Notes: a model not told the origin generated them from the sequence alone. A stretch of 46,137 nucleotides of DNA from Betaproteobacteria bacterium (GCA_009921265.1 RFYV01000021.1:1-46137); one strand, 5' to 3'. Counted from the stretch's first letter, positions 1-8,967 are shown. Program-made: numbers and translations.

Positions 1-18
1 ATTGGGGTCGACCCCAAT
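1..18. repeat. Perfect 18-bp palindrome at the window edge
   Basis: ATTGGGGTCGACCCCAAT equals its own reverse complement. It lies 10 bases beyond the uvrA stop codon, in the transcribed direction. No T run follows it inside the window, so it is not a standard intrinsic terminator as far as can be seen. It could be a terminator stem, a REP-like unit or the edge of a larger inverted repeat, and the left edge of the window hides which. Confidence 0.5.
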
Positions 19-27
19 TAACTGCAA

Positions 28-3012
28 TTAACCCAGCTTTTGAGCAAGGTAACGGCCCGTGTAACTGGCGCTGTTTTGTGCGAGTGTTTCGGGTGTACCA
101 ACGCCCACTATTTGTCCACCACCACTGCCGCCTTCGGGTCCCATGTCAATGACCCAATCTGCTGTTTTAATCACATCTAAGTTGTGTTCGATCACAATAA
201 CGGTATTTCCCGCATCAACCAATTGTTGCAATACTTTTAAAAGCAATGCGATGTCTGCAAAGTGCAAGCCTGTTGTGGGTTCATCCAAAATATAAAGTGT
301 GCGCCCCGTGTCGCGCTTCGATAATTCAAGCGCTAATTTGACGCGTTGTGCTTCACCACCTGACAAGGTGGTGGCCGATTGCCCCAAGCGGATATAACCC
401 AAGCCCACATCCATAAGTGTTTGAAGTTTGCGTGCCAATGCGGGTACTGCGCTAAAAAATGCATGCGCATCTTCTACTGTCATTTTTAAAATTTGAGCGA
501 TGTTGCGGCCCTTGTAATGAACCTCTAATGTTTCGCGGTTGTAACGCAAACCGTGACACACATCACAAGGCACATACACATCGGGTAAAAAATGCATTTC
601 AACTTTAACCACACCGTCGCCTTGACACGCTTCGCAACGTCCGCCGCTCACGTTGAACGAAAACCGCCCCGGCCCATAACCACGCTCACGCGCCATCGGC
701 ACTTCGGCCATTAACTCGCGAATGGGAGTGAATAAGCCAGTATAAGTGGCAGGATTGCTGCGCGGTGTTCTACCAATGGGTGACTGATCGACGTTGATGA
801 CTTTATCGAAATAATCCAACCCCATAATATCCTCGTGTGCAGCGGGTTCATCATGCGCGCGATGAATCGCACGCGCGGCAGCGGTATACAAAGTGTCATT
901 CACCAACGTTGATTTGCCTGAGCCTGAAACGCCTGTCACACAGGTAAGTAATCCAACAGGGAATGCAGCGGATACATTTTTTAAATTGTTACCACGTGCG
1001 CATTGCACAATTAATGCTTGCAAACCTGCCAAACTGTCCGCATTCATTTGCATTTGTTGTCGATCAGCAGAAGAAACACCAAATGCATTTTTGGCCGAGG
1101 GCATTGCAACGGCGGCGGCCTTTGCAGGCAACCACGCACGTCTGCGAGATGGCACGGCAATGCTTTGAACACCCGACATGTATTGACCCGTTAATGATTG
1201 CGGATTGTTTTGAATATCAAGCGGCGTGCCCTGCGCCATCACGCGCCCCCCATGCACTCCAGCACCGGGCCCCATGTCAATGCAATGATCGGCCGCACGA
1301 ATCATGTCCTCGTCGTGCTCCACCACTAACACACTGTTGCCAATGTCTCGCAAGTGTTGCAAGGTGGCAATCAACCGATCGTTGTCACGTTGATGCAGTC
1401 CAATGCTGGGTTCATCCAATACATACATCACACCCGTGAGACCAGACCCAATTTGCGACGCCAATCGAATGCGTTGCGCCTCACCACCTGACAAAGTATC
1501 TGCACTGCGCAACAAATTCAAATAACTCAAACCCACATCATTTAAAAATTGAAGACGCGACGCAATTTCTCGCACCACTTTGTCCGCAATATCTGCTTTA
1601 GATCCAATCAGTTTGAGTGCTTGAAAATAATGCCAACAATTGACCAGCGTCATTTGATTCACATCGTGCAAATTGAGCGCTTGCTCGCCCTCGCCCAATC
1701 GCACGTGTCGTGCTTCGCGACGCAAACGCGTGCCTGCGCAATCGGTGCACAAGCGCAATCCGCGATAGCGGGACAACTCTTCGCGCACCAACACCGAATC
1801 GGTTTCGCGAAAACGCCGTTGCATATTGGGCATGATGCCTTCAAATGGATGCTTTTTGTTCACCTTGCGCCCTGTGTTGGCACCAGACTCCACCACATAA
1901 CTGAATTTAATTTCTTCTTCGCCCGACCCATACAACACGGCGTGTTGAACATTCGCCGGTAGCTTTTCAAAAGGCACGTCCAAATCGAACTGGTAATGCT
2001 TGGCCAAACTTTGCAGCATTACAAAATAGTACGCATTGCGTTTGTCCCATCCTTTTATCGCGCCACTGGACAAACTCAAGGATGGAAATGCAACCACGCG
2101 CGCAGGATCAAAAAATTCTTGCGCACCCAAACCATCGCAACTCGGGCATGCACCCATGGGTGAGTTGAATGAAAATAATCGCGGCTCTAATTCGCCGATG
2201 GAATATGTACAAACGGGACACGCAAATCGCGCATTGAACGCATGCTCAACGCCAGTGTCCATGTCGAATGCAATGGCTTTGCCGTCTGCCAAACGCATTG
2301 CTGTTTCAAAACTTTCTGCCAATCGTTGCGCAATGTCTTCTCGCACTTTAATTCGGTCGACCACCACATCGATGCTGTGTTTGTCGGTTTTTTTAAGAGA
2401 CGGCAAATCAGCCAACTCCACCACTTGTCCATCGATTCGAAAACGCACAAAGCCTTGAGCTTGCATTTGCGTAAACACTTCGACAAACTCGCCTTTACGG
2501 TCGCGTGCAACGGGTGCGAGCAACATCAATTTGGTGTCAAGAGGCATGGCCATAACAGTGTCGACCATTTGCGACACGCTTGACGATTGCAATGGCAATC
2601 CATGATCGGGACAATGCGGTGTGCCTGCACGCGCAAACAACAAACGCAAGTAATCATGAATCTCGGTTACCGTGCCAACCGTGGATCGCGGATTGTGACT
2701 GGTGGCTTTTTGTTCAATAGCAATTGCGGGCGACAAACCTTCAATCAAATCAACGTCGGGTTTATCCATACGTTGTAAAAATTGCCTCGCATATGCGGAC
2801 AAACTTTCGACGTATCTACGTTGGCCTTCTGCATACAAGGTATCAAACGCCAAGCTTGATTTGCCAGAACCCGACAAGCCCGTGATCACCACCAATTGAT
2901 TGCGCGGAATATCCAAATCGATGTTTTGCAGATTGTGGGTGCGCGCACCACGAATGCTAATCGTGCCAAACACACCCCGCCCCGCCTCTCGAGATTGAAT
3001 GGCTTGGGCCAT
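28..3012 (-). CDS. uvrA: UvrABC excinuclease subunit A
   Basis: UvrA is the damage-recognition ATPase of nucleotide excision repair; it forms a dimer that loads UvrB on distorted DNA. Two ABC modules are visible. The first has Walker [10 protein letters not shown] near residues 45-53 and signature [12 protein letters not shown]. The second has GVSGSGKST and [12 protein letters not shown]. Zinc-binding CxxC pairs occur in both halves (CPVC/CPSC and CEAC/CDVC). I chose the ATG at 3012 ([11 protein letters not shown]) because the family-like sequence starts just after it. The frame stays open upstream to 3192, but that stretch overlaps a toxin-antitoxin remnant on the other strand and does not look like UvrA. 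The product is about 994 residues, slightly long for the family, with a low-complexity linker before the second ATPase module. No LexA-type CTGT-N8-ACAG site is visible upstream. Confidence 0.97.
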   Translation of the reverse strand: MAQAIQSREAGRGVFGTISIRGARTHNLQNIDLDIPRNQLVVITGLSGSGKSSLAFDTLYAEGQRRYVESLSAYARQFLQRMDKPDVDLIEGLSPAIAIEQKATSHNPRSTVGTVTEIHDYLRLLFARAGTPHCPDHGLPLQSSSVSQMVDTVMAMPLDTKLMLLAPVARDRKGEFVEVFTQMQAQGFVRFRIDGQVVELADLPSLKKTDKHSIDVVVDRIKVREDIAQRLAESFETAMRLADGKAIAFDMDTGVEHAFNARFACPVCTYSIGELEPRLFSFNSPMGACPSCDGLGAQEFFDPARVVAFPSLSLSSGAIKGWDKRNAYYFVMLQSLAKHYQFDLDVPFEKLPANVQHAVLYGSGEEEIKFSYVVESGANTGRKVNKKHPFEGIMPNMQRRFRETDSVLVREELSRYRGLRLCTDCAGTRLRREARHVRLGEGEQALNLHDVNQMTLVNCWHYFQALKLIGSKADIADKVVREIASRLQFLNDVGLSYLNLLRSADTLSGGEAQRIRLASQIGSGLTGVMYVLDEPSIGLHQRDNDRLIATLQHLRDIGNSVLVVEHDEDMIRAADHCIDMGPGAGVHGGRVMAQGTPLDIQNNPQSLTGQYMSGVQSIAVPSRRRAWLPAKAAAVAMPSAKNAFGVSSADRQQMQMNADSLAGLQALIVQCARGNNLKNVSAAFPVGLLTCVTGVSGSGKSTLVNDTLYTAAARAIHRAHDEPAAHEDIMGLDYFDKVINVDQSPIGRTPRSNPATYTGLFTPIRELMAEVPMARERGYGPGRFSFNVSGGRCEACQGDGVVKVEMHFLPDVYVPCDVCHGLRYNRETLEVHYKGRNIAQILKMTVEDAHAFFSAVPALARKLQTLMDVGLGYIRLGQSATTLSGGEAQRVKLALELSKRDTGRTLYILDEPTTGLHFADIALLLKVLQQLVDAGNTVIVIEHNLDVIKTADWVIDMGPEGGSGGGQIVGVGTPETLAQNSASYTGRYLAQKLG

Positions 3013-3079
3013 GTAAGTACCGTCTTTTGGTGCGTTCACTGCTAGGGGGTCTTTAAAAAATGGGCAACCTGCCATCATA

Positions 3080-3208
3080 ATGAATTTGTGGCGGGTTTGC
3101 GACAGTCCTTTTCCAGCCCACGCATATATCGAAGATGTAGATCTCAATGAGATTGCCAATGCGCGCAATGGACAGGCCAAAGTCCGAATCAATCTCCATG
3201 ACCTATAA
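3080..3208 (+). pseudogene. Antitoxin remnant (RelB/Phd-type C-terminus)
   Basis: The frame ending at TAA 3206-3208 encodes [18 protein letters not shown], followed by KVRINLHDL. This resembles the C-terminal toxin-binding tail of RelB or Phd/YefM antitoxins, which often end in an acidic 'DDL'-like tail. The first in-frame ATG (3080) would give only 42 residues, and the sequence before 3122 does not look like an antitoxin. The DNA-binding N-terminal half therefore seems lost. It overlaps the toxin start by 11 bases, as is usual for these pairs. The remnant lies across the 5' flank of uvrA on the opposite strand. Which antitoxin family it belongs to is undecided. Confidence 0.6.
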
Positions 3209-3484
3209 GCTAGATTTCTATACGGAGGTACTCAAAGAATGGCAAAAGTTAGATGCAAACATCAAAGAGCAATTTAAAAAAAGTTAATTGAGCACTTACA
3301 AACACCGCGATTGCCTTTTGCCAAACTGAGCGGTCATAATGACCGTTACAAAATCAAGCTTCGCAGCATTGGTTATCTCTTGGTATACGAAGTCAGCGAC
3401 AAAACCATCACCATTTTGGTTGAGGCCGTTGGCAAGCTCGATAAAAGTGCTGTTTATTTATCCGCCTCTCAGCGGTTGATTTAA
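3198..3484 (+). pseudogene. relE: RelE-type toxin with a frame break at an A7 tract
   Basis: RelE toxins are ribosome-dependent mRNA endonucleases paired with an antitoxin. From ATG 3198 the protein begins [19 protein letters not shown] and stops at TAA 3285 after 29 codons. Reading on in the -1 frame gives the rest of a RelE: KLIEHLQTPRLPFAKLSGH, then DRYKIKLRSIGYLLVYEV and VGKLDKSAVYLSASQ, ending at 3484. Joined, the product is about 95 residues, the normal RelE length, and the K-K-K-L and YKIKLR...GYLLVY segments match the family. The break is at TTTAAAAAAAGTT (A7 at 3276-3282); one extra A restores the frame. It may be a dead toxin, a slippage-dependent gene or a base-calling error. The partner antitoxin upstream is truncated, which favours decay. 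Confidence 0.75.
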
Positions 3485-3525
3485 ACAGTCTTTGTTGTTA
3501 AAACCCCTGTTACAAAATCAAAACC

Positions 3526-4995
3526 ATGCAAATCCACCACCTCATCAACGGCGAGTCCGTCACCAGCCTAGACTATTTCGCCAGCATCAATCCCGCCACA
3601 CAAGAGTTGTTGGCCGAAGTTGCAGCGGGCGGCGAATCCGAAGTGAATGCAGCGGTTGCGGCAGCCAAAGAAGCATTTCCACAATGGGCCAACACACCCG
3701 CCGTTGAGCGTGCACGATTGATGCGAAAACTAGGTGACCTCATCACACAACATGTGCCAGAAATTGCCAACATTGAAACGCAAGATTGCGGTCAAGTGAT
3801 TGCTCAAACAGGCAAACAACTCGTGCCTCGCGCGGCAGACAATTTTCATTACTTCGCAGAAATGTGCACACGTGTTGATGGACACACCTATCCTACGCCC
3901 ACGCATCTCAACTACACCTTGTTTCATCCAGTGGGTGTGTGTGCGCTTATCAGTCCGTGGAACGTGCCTTTTATGACGGCCACTTGGAAAATTGCACCGT
4001 GCCTGGCATTTGGCAACACAGCTATTTTAAAAATGAGCGAACTCTCACCGATGAGTGCCAATCGCTTGGGTCAATTGGCAATGGAAGCAGGCATTCCAAA
4101 AGGCGTACTCAATATCGTTCATGGCTACGGTAAATCTGCGGGTGAGCCGTTGGTCGCTCACCCCGATGTGCGCGCTGTTTCTTTCACGGGCTCTACTGCA
4201 ACAGGCAACCGCATTGTTCAAGCGGGAGGTCTCAAAAAATTCAGTATGGAGTTGGGTGGCAAGTCGCCCTTTGTTATTTTTGAAGACGCCAATCTTGATC
4301 GTGCATTAGACGCGGCGATTTTTATGATCTTTAGCAACAATGGTGAACGATGCACAGCAGGCAGCCGCATTTTTGTACAAAATGCAATCTATGCAGAGTT
4401 TGTTAATCGCTTTGTTGAACGCGCCAAACGCATCAGCGTGGGCGACCCCTTGGATGAAAACACCACAGTCGGCCCCATGATCAGCCCTGCTCATTTAAAC
4501 AAGGTGCGCAGTTACATTGATCTAGGCCCCAAAGAAGGCGCAACGCTTTTGTGTGGCGGGATCGACAGACCGAGTTATGCCAGCGAATTGCCAGAACATG
4601 TTGCAAATGGTAATTTTGTGTGGCCGACTGTTTTTGCGGATGTGGATAACCGCATGCGCATTGCACAAGAAGAAATTTTTGGACCCGTTGCTTGTTTAAT
4701 TCCATTCAAAGATGAAGCCGACGCCATCGAAAAGGCCAACGACATCGCTTATGGACTGTCGAGTTATGTGTGGACAGAAAACATTGGCCGCGCACATCGA
4801 GTTGCAGCTTCTATCGAAGCCGGTATGTGTTTTGTGAATAGTCAAAACGTGCGCGATTTGCGTCAACCCTTTGGTGGCATCAAAGCCAGCGGCACAGGCC
4901 GCGAAGGCGGCACATGGAGCTATGAAGTATTTTTAGAGCCTAAAAATATTGCGGTGTCGATGGGCCGGCACCACATTCCACACTGGGGCATTTGA
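3526..4995 (+). CDS. hpaE: 5-carboxymethyl-2-hydroxymuconate semialdehyde dehydrogenase
   Basis: HpaE oxidises CHMS, the product of homoprotocatechuate ring cleavage, with NAD to the tricarboxylic intermediate of the pathway. It belongs to the ALDH superfamily. Visible are the cofactor-binding segment SPWNVPFMTATWKIAPCLAF, FTGSTATG, the general base Glu242 in MELGGKSP, and the catalytic Cys276 in NGERCTAGSR. The 489-residue length fits HpaE, and the wording resembles E. coli HpaE throughout (for example INPATQELLAEVAAGGESEV). It is first in the hpa cluster, and its stop is separated by one base from the hpaD start, so the two are almost certainly co-translated. Confidence 0.95.
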   Translation: MQIHHLINGESVTSLDYFASINPATQELLAEVAAGGESEVNAAVAAAKEAFPQWANTPAVERARLMRKLGDLITQHVPEIANIETQDCGQVIAQTGKQLVPRAADNFHYFAEMCTRVDGHTYPTPTHLNYTLFHPVGVCALISPWNVPFMTATWKIAPCLAFGNTAILKMSELSPMSANRLGQLAMEAGIPKGVLNIVHGYGKSAGEPLVAHPDVRAVSFTGSTATGNRIVQAGGLKKFSMELGGKSPFVIFEDANLDRALDAAIFMIFSNNGERCTAGSRIFVQNAIYAEFVNRFVERAKRISVGDPLDENTTVGPMISPAHLNKVRSYIDLGPKEGATLLCGGIDRPSYASELPEHVANGNFVWPTVFADVDNRMRIAQEEIFGPVACLIPFKDEADAIEKANDIAYGLSSYVWTENIGRAHRVAASIEAGMCFVNSQNVRDLRQPFGGIKASGTGREGGTWSYEVFLEPKNIAVSMGRHHIPHWGI

Positions 4996-4996
4996 G

Positions 4997-5923
4997 ATGG
5001 GACAACTCGCACTCGCCGCCAAAATCACGCATGTACCATCCATGTTCTTAAGTGAATTGGATGGGCCGCGCAAAGGATCGAGACAAGACGCGATCGATGG
5101 TCATCACATCATCAGTCAACGTTGTCGCGAGTTAGGAGTGGACACATTGGTGGTGTTTGATACACATTGGTTGGTAAATGCCAATTACCACATCAACTGC
5201 GCACCTCATTTCAAAGGCGTCTACACCAGCAACGAGTTGCCTCATTTCATTGCCAACATGGCGTTTGAGGCTCCTGGTAATATCGCATTGGGTCAACTGC
5301 TCGCGCAAGTGTGTAACGAGCACGGTGTTGAAACATTGGCGCATCATGCAACGACTCTCAACCCCGAATACGGCACCTTGGTTCCTTTGCGTTACATGAA
5401 TGCCGATCAACATTTCAAAGTGGTTTCTGTGTCTGCCTTATGTATGGCTCACTTCTTGAATGACAGTGCGCGATTGGGTTGGGCCATTCGTCGCGCAATT
5501 GAAGATCATTACCACGGAAAGGTTGCAATTTTGGCCAGTGGGTCGCTTTCGCATCGCTTTGCACAAAATGGTTTAGCCCCTGAATATGCGTTTAAAGTAT
5601 GGAGTCCCTTTTTAGAAACACTCGATCACCAAGTGGTGAGTATGTGGGAGCAAGGTGCATGGCCTGCTTTTTGTGAGATGTTGCCCGAATACGCGAGCAA
5701 AGGTCATGGCGAAGGTTTTATGCATGACACTGCGATGTTGATGGGTGCTTTGGGTTGGTCGGGCTATACAGGACAAGCAGAAGTGATCACACCTTACTTT
5801 GGCGCGTCGGGCACGGGGCAAATCAATGCGGTGTTTCCTGTGTTGCCAAGTAATGGAAGCCAAGTGCCAAAAGCGCAAGCGAGTTCGGCGACGGGGTATG
5901 TGAATGTGGGGGTGAGGCTTTAG
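4997..5923 (+). CDS. hpaD: 3,4-dihydroxyphenylacetate 2,3-dioxygenase
   Basis: HpaD opens the ring of homoprotocatechuate next to the hydroxyls (extradiol cleavage, class III/LigB fold, Fe(II)) to give CHMS, the substrate of HpaE. The start at 4997 (MGQLALAAKITHVPSM) is chosen because the E. coli enzyme begins almost identically; an open extension to 4949 overlaps hpaE. His12 (ITHVPS) and His56 (FDTHWL) are the expected metal-site histidines. YTSNELPHFI, LASGSLSHRF and GEGFMHDTAMLMGALGW are typical of the family. The product is 308 residues. Its stop overlaps by two bases the stop of a broken yjjJ-like gene coming from the other side. Confidence 0.94.
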   Translation: MGQLALAAKITHVPSMFLSELDGPRKGSRQDAIDGHHIISQRCRELGVDTLVVFDTHWLVNANYHINCAPHFKGVYTSNELPHFIANMAFEAPGNIALGQLLAQVCNEHGVETLAHHATTLNPEYGTLVPLRYMNADQHFKVVSVSALCMAHFLNDSARLGWAIRRAIEDHYHGKVAILASGSLSHRFAQNGLAPEYAFKVWSPFLETLDHQVVSMWEQGAWPAFCEMLPEYASKGHGEGFMHDTAMLMGALGWSGYTGQAEVITPYFGASGTGQINAVFPVLPSNGSQVPKAQASSATGYVNVGVRL

Positions 5924-6743
5924 CCCAACCTCTCTATTTTCTCGCTGGCCATATCCACGTGCCGTTGCAAGGCCTTTATGCACGGCTTAAATCTCTCGCT
6001 CCAAACTTGCGTTGCCTTTATTCGATCGACATAATTTTTAGCCAACGTCCAAGTATGCTTCCAAGTTTGACTGGGCACACACGCATGAATCATTGCGCTT
6101 GCAAGGGTGTCAGGCAAGCCTCCACTTGTGCGCGGCGCAAAACACAAGGGCATCATGTCATACGCAGGTGCGGTTGAATAGCTCATCTGTTCATCAATCA
6201 AAAAAGATAAATTGCCGTTGTGCATATCGGTATTGCCAATCAATGTTCCGAAAGCCAAATACAAAATCACAGCTGACTCATGGCCTTTCTCAATCAATGC
6301 ATGCAGCGCATGCGTATCCGTCCATTGCGACAACTTGTTTGGCAAACCCAGCATGCCCATATCGCGTCGCATGAGCTCTTCCTAAATAACCTTGGGGTCG
6401 CATATCCAACAACCACCAAGGCAATCTGTCAAAGTGAACGTGTTGGCCGTCTATCATTTGCATGACAAACCCATCAGATTTAACTGGCGCTAATATGCCT
6501 AAGGTTTTGATTTTTCCAATTGAGTTGATTTGGTGAATAGATAATTGCGCCAGTCCTCTGCTGTTTTCACGCCATGCATAGCGAATGGAGCGGCCGGCGC
6601 CGATCTCGATGACTTCATCTCTCAAGTGCGCCAATGCCCTCGCAACTGTGGGCTGGCTAACCCCCAAAAGCTTTGGTCAACTGAACGGACGGCTTCGGAC
6701 CCGATGAGAGACGCATTTGGATTATGTCGACATAAGCACGCAT
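5920..6743 (-). pseudogene. Decayed YjjJ/HipA-family kinase gene
   Basis: YjjJ-type HipA proteins have an N-terminal helix-turn-helix followed by a HipA-like Ser/Thr kinase of about 440 residues in total. Here three frames are needed. From ATG 6743, MRAYVDIIQMRLSS runs into a stop at a G5 tract near 6661-6665. Dropping one G continues into VSQPTVARALAHLRDEV (the HTH) and LLDMRPQGYLGRA. A second break near 6373-6380 leads to MRRDMGMLGLPNKLSQW, then GTLIGNTDMHNGNLSF and APAYDMMP, the catalytic and metal-binding parts of the kinase. Only about 270 codons remain. Roughly 170 central codons, including the expected Gly-rich SSAxGEQPKF segment, are missing between HALIEKGHES and the GNTDMH motif. 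The gene is certainly inactive as read. It sits reversed inside the hpa cluster. Confidence 0.85.
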
Positions 6744-6748
6744 GGTTT

Positions 6749-6779
6749 TGAATAGAAAAATGAATAGATACTTGAATAG
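6749..6779. repeat. Three TGAATAG repeats with a 12-bp period
   Basis: TGAATAG occurs at 6749-6755, 6761-6767 and 6773-6779, exactly 12 bp apart. On the minus strand these are CTATTCA units ending six bases before the ATG of the broken yjjJ-like gene. The exact period, slightly more than one helical turn, and the position over its expected promoter/RBS suggest an autoregulatory operator for the HTH of that protein. This is inference from position only. Confidence 0.55.
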
Positions 6780-6790
6780 TAATTTTCGTG

Positions 6791-6844
6791 CCAACGTGGT
6801 CTTTAAGACATGTTTATCGACTAGGCTTAGCCAACCAACGTGGT
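6791..6844. promoter_or_regulatory. Direct repeat CCAACGTGGT upstream of hpaF
   Basis: CCAACGTGGT is present at 6791-6800 and again at 6835-6844, 44 bp from start to start (about four helical turns). Each copy is itself a near-palindrome. They lie 49-102 bp before the hpaF start, in the gap between the broken yjjJ-like gene and hpaF. This is a candidate operator pair for the hpaF-hpaH transcript. No clear sigma-70 promoter with 16-18 bp spacing was found beside it. Confidence 0.3.
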
Positions 6845-6892
6845 GCTATAACCACAACTTGATCAACACATCTTTGTATATAAACTCAAGCC

Positions 6893-7339
6893 ATGCCACA
6901 CCTTGTCATCCTCTACACGCCTCAACTTGACGATGAAACCGATATGTCTGATTTGTGCAACGACTTGGCCAGCACGATGCTTGCCGCCAAGGACGAAGAT
7001 CAAAAGCCGCTGTTTCCTCCTGGTGGCATACGCGTGTTGGCTTATCCCGCCAAACACCACGCGGTGGGCGATGGCGGTGTTGCGGGACGCAATGCCAAGC
7101 TTCATGAAAACAACCCCAATGGTGGTTCAGGAGATTACGCTTTTGTTTATCTGAATGTGCGCATGGCTAAAGGTCGCAGTGCTGTTGCACAACAGCACGC
7201 TGGGGAGGCGCTGATCACAACCACCAAAAGACATTTTGAAAAACTTTTTGTGCAACGCCACATTGGCATCACGCTACAAATTGACGAAGGTCAGGAAGTA
7301 TTTGATGCCAAACATAGCAACTTGCATCCTCTTTTTTAA
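6893..7339 (+). CDS. hpaF: 5-carboxymethyl-2-hydroxymuconate delta-isomerase
   Basis: HpaF isomerises 5-carboxymethyl-2-hydroxymuconate in the homoprotocatechuate pathway. It is a tautomerase-superfamily enzyme that uses the N-terminal proline exposed after Met removal, here MPHLVILYTP. The C-terminal half has YAFVYLNVRMAKGRSAVAQQ and HAGEALITTTKRHFEKLF, matching the E. coli enzyme's DYAFVHMTLKIGAGRS region. It has 148 residues, somewhat longer than E. coli HpaF; the extra part is a Gly/Asn-rich loop (GGVAGRNAKLHENNPNGG). It is separated from hpaD by the broken yjjJ-like gene and has its own 149-bp leader. hpaH follows after 44 bp. Confidence 0.92.
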   Translation: MPHLVILYTPQLDDETDMSDLCNDLASTMLAAKDEDQKPLFPPGGIRVLAYPAKHHAVGDGGVAGRNAKLHENNPNGGSGDYAFVYLNVRMAKGRSAVAQQHAGEALITTTKRHFEKLFVQRHIGITLQIDEGQEVFDAKHSNLHPLF

Positions 7340-7383
7340 ATGAACGCACCGATTATTTGCTTATTATTTAATTTAACACCATC

Positions 7384-8193
7384 ATGACTACTTTTACGTC
7401 AGCACTCATCGCACAACTCGCGGCTCAACTCGACCACGCCGAGAACTCGCGCACGCAGCTCGAGCATTTTTCAAAAAAATACCCCGATATGCGCATTGAA
7501 GATGGTTACGCGATTTCTCGCGCATGGGCGGACCTCAAACGCAGCAAAGGACGAGTGGTCCGCGGTCATAAAATTGGTCTCACATCACGTGCGATGCAGC
7601 TGTCGAGTCATATCGATGAGCCAGATTACGGTGTTTTGTTTGACGATATGTTTTTTGAATCGGGCACCGATATTCCCGCATCGCGCTTTATTGCGGCTCG
7701 GATTGAAGTGGAATTGGCTTTTGTATTGGGCAAGCCTTTATGCGGCCCCAACATCTCACTCACACAAGTTTTGTCAGCCACAGACTATGTGGTACCCGCT
7801 ATTGAAATCATCGATGCGCGCATCGAGCAATTCGACAGACACACCAAGGTCATGCGCAAAGTGTTTGACACCATCAGCGACAATGCGGCCAGTGCAGGTA
7901 TTGTGTTGGGAGGACGACCCATCAAGCCCGACGCCTTTGATTTGCGATGGGCCAGCGCACTGTTGTTTAAAAATGGTGTGATTGAAGAAACGGGAGTGGC
8001 TGCCGCTGTGCTCAATCATCCCGCCAATGGCGTTGCTTGGCTGGCCAACAAACTCGCTCCATGGGGTGAGTTTTTGGGTGCGGGCGAAGTGGTACTCGCA
8101 GGATCATTCACGCGACCCGTGACAGGCGTAGCAGGCGATACATTTCATGCAGACTATGGCCCTTTGGGGCCAATCACTTTTCGAATGGTTTAA
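7384..8193 (+). CDS. hpaH: 2-oxo-hept-4-ene-1,7-dioate hydratase
   Basis: HpaH (HpcG) adds water to 2-oxo-hept-4-ene-1,7-dioate, giving the hydroxy-oxo-heptanedioate that an aldolase then splits. It belongs to the MhpD/FAH-related hydratases. The motifs match HpaH closely: [27 protein letters not shown], the metal-binding acidic pair in [35 protein letters not shown], and [20 protein letters not shown]. The length of 269 residues is normal. It is followed after three bases by an adducin-type aldolase rather than the usual hpaI. Confidence 0.95.
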   Translation: MTTFTSALIAQLAAQLDHAENSRTQLEHFSKKYPDMRIEDGYAISRAWADLKRSKGRVVRGHKIGLTSRAMQLSSHIDEPDYGVLFDDMFFESGTDIPASRFIAARIEVELAFVLGKPLCGPNISLTQVLSATDYVVPAIEIIDARIEQFDRHTKVMRKVFDTISDNAASAGIVLGGRPIKPDAFDLRWASALLFKNGVIEETGVAAAVLNHPANGVAWLANKLAPWGEFLGAGEVVLAGSFTRPVTGVAGDTFHADYGPLGPITFRMV

Positions 8194-8196
8194 ATT

Positions 8197-8967
8197 ATGG
8201 CATCGAAACAATCTGACTTTCATCCTGACGAATGGGCGGCTCGCGTTCAACTCGCCTCGTGTTATCGCGTGTTTGCGATGCTCGGTTGGGTCGAGATGAT
8301 TTACAACCACATCACGCTACGCGTACCCGAGAGTGCCAGCGGCAAAGACAAACATTTTTTAATCAATCCCTTTGGTTTACATTACTCCGAAGTCACGGCC
8401 AGCAATTTGGTCAAAATTGATTTACAAGGTCGCAAGATGGATGGGGCATCGCACAAAGTCAATCCCGCTGGGTTTGTGGTGCACAGCTGCATTCACGACA
8501 ACATTGCCAACGCACATTGCGTGATGCACACACACACCACTTCGGGCTTGGCGGTTGCGTGTCAGCAAGGCGGATTGGTGCAAAATAATTTTTACAGTGC
8601 GCAGTTGCACAACATGGTGGCCTATCACGACTTTGAAGGCATCACTGTACATGCCGACGAAGGGCCGCGCGTTTTAAAAAGCATTGGCAACAAAAAAGCA
8701 GTCATCTTGCGCAATCATGGTTTGCTTTCTTGGGGTAGTACATTGCCACAAGCCTTTGTAATTTTGTGGACACTGCAACGCGCATGCGATGTTCAGTTAG
8801 CAACGCTTAGCATGGGGCCCGCGATTCAAATTTCTGAAGACATTGCACAAAAATGTACGCTCGACGCATTGCAATACTACCCAGACAATAGTGGCGGTGG
8901 TGGAGACGATGTATTTGCCGCGATGCAACGATTGGTCGATCGCATCGACGACAGCTATCGCTTATGA
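8197..8967 (+). CDS. Class II aldolase/adducin family protein
   Basis: The protein has the zinc-aldolase fold of fuculose-phosphate aldolase and adducin. The metal histidines are visible as His111 and His113 (VMHTHTTSGLAV) and His174 (ILRNHGLLSWG). The SSE-type catalytic glutamate of the sugar-phosphate aldolases is not evident; the equivalent region reads NPAGFVVHSCIH, as in many adducin-like bacterial members. The substrate is unknown. It begins three bases after hpaH and overlaps the next gene by four (ATGA), so it belongs to the hpa transcript. By position it could take the aldolase step normally done by HpaI, which has an unrelated barrel fold, but the sequence does not show this. Confidence 0.85.
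   Translation: MASKQSDFHPDEWAARVQLASCYRVFAMLGWVEMIYNHITLRVPESASGKDKHFLINPFGLHYSEVTASNLVKIDLQGRKMDGASHKVNPAGFVVHSCIHDNIANAHCVMHTHTTSGLAVACQQGGLVQNNFYSAQLHNMVAYHDFEGITVHADEGPRVLKSIGNKKAVILRNHGLLSWGSTLPQAFVILWTLQRACDVQLATLSMGPAIQISEDIAQKCTLDALQYYPDNSGGGGDDVFAAMQRLVDRIDDSYRL

Noticed and set aside
893..1439. Long plus-strand open frames inside uvrA
   Set aside because: They are antisense shadows of a conserved gene, with compositions and breaks that follow the uvrA codons; the same applies to other opposite-strand frames in the large genes.
3013..3120. SOS (LexA) box before uvrA
   Set aside because: I looked for CTGT-N8-ACAG; only isolated half-sites such as ACAG near 3102 are present, with no matching partner.
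3013..3192. A 60-residue N-terminal extension of UvrA
   Set aside because: The frame is open, but the sequence is not UvrA-like and overlaps the antitoxin remnant on the other strand; the ATG at 3012 fits the family.
6859..6884. Promoter TTGATC...TATAAA before hpaF
   Set aside because: The spacing between the two hexamers is 14 bases, too short for a normal sigma-70 promoter.
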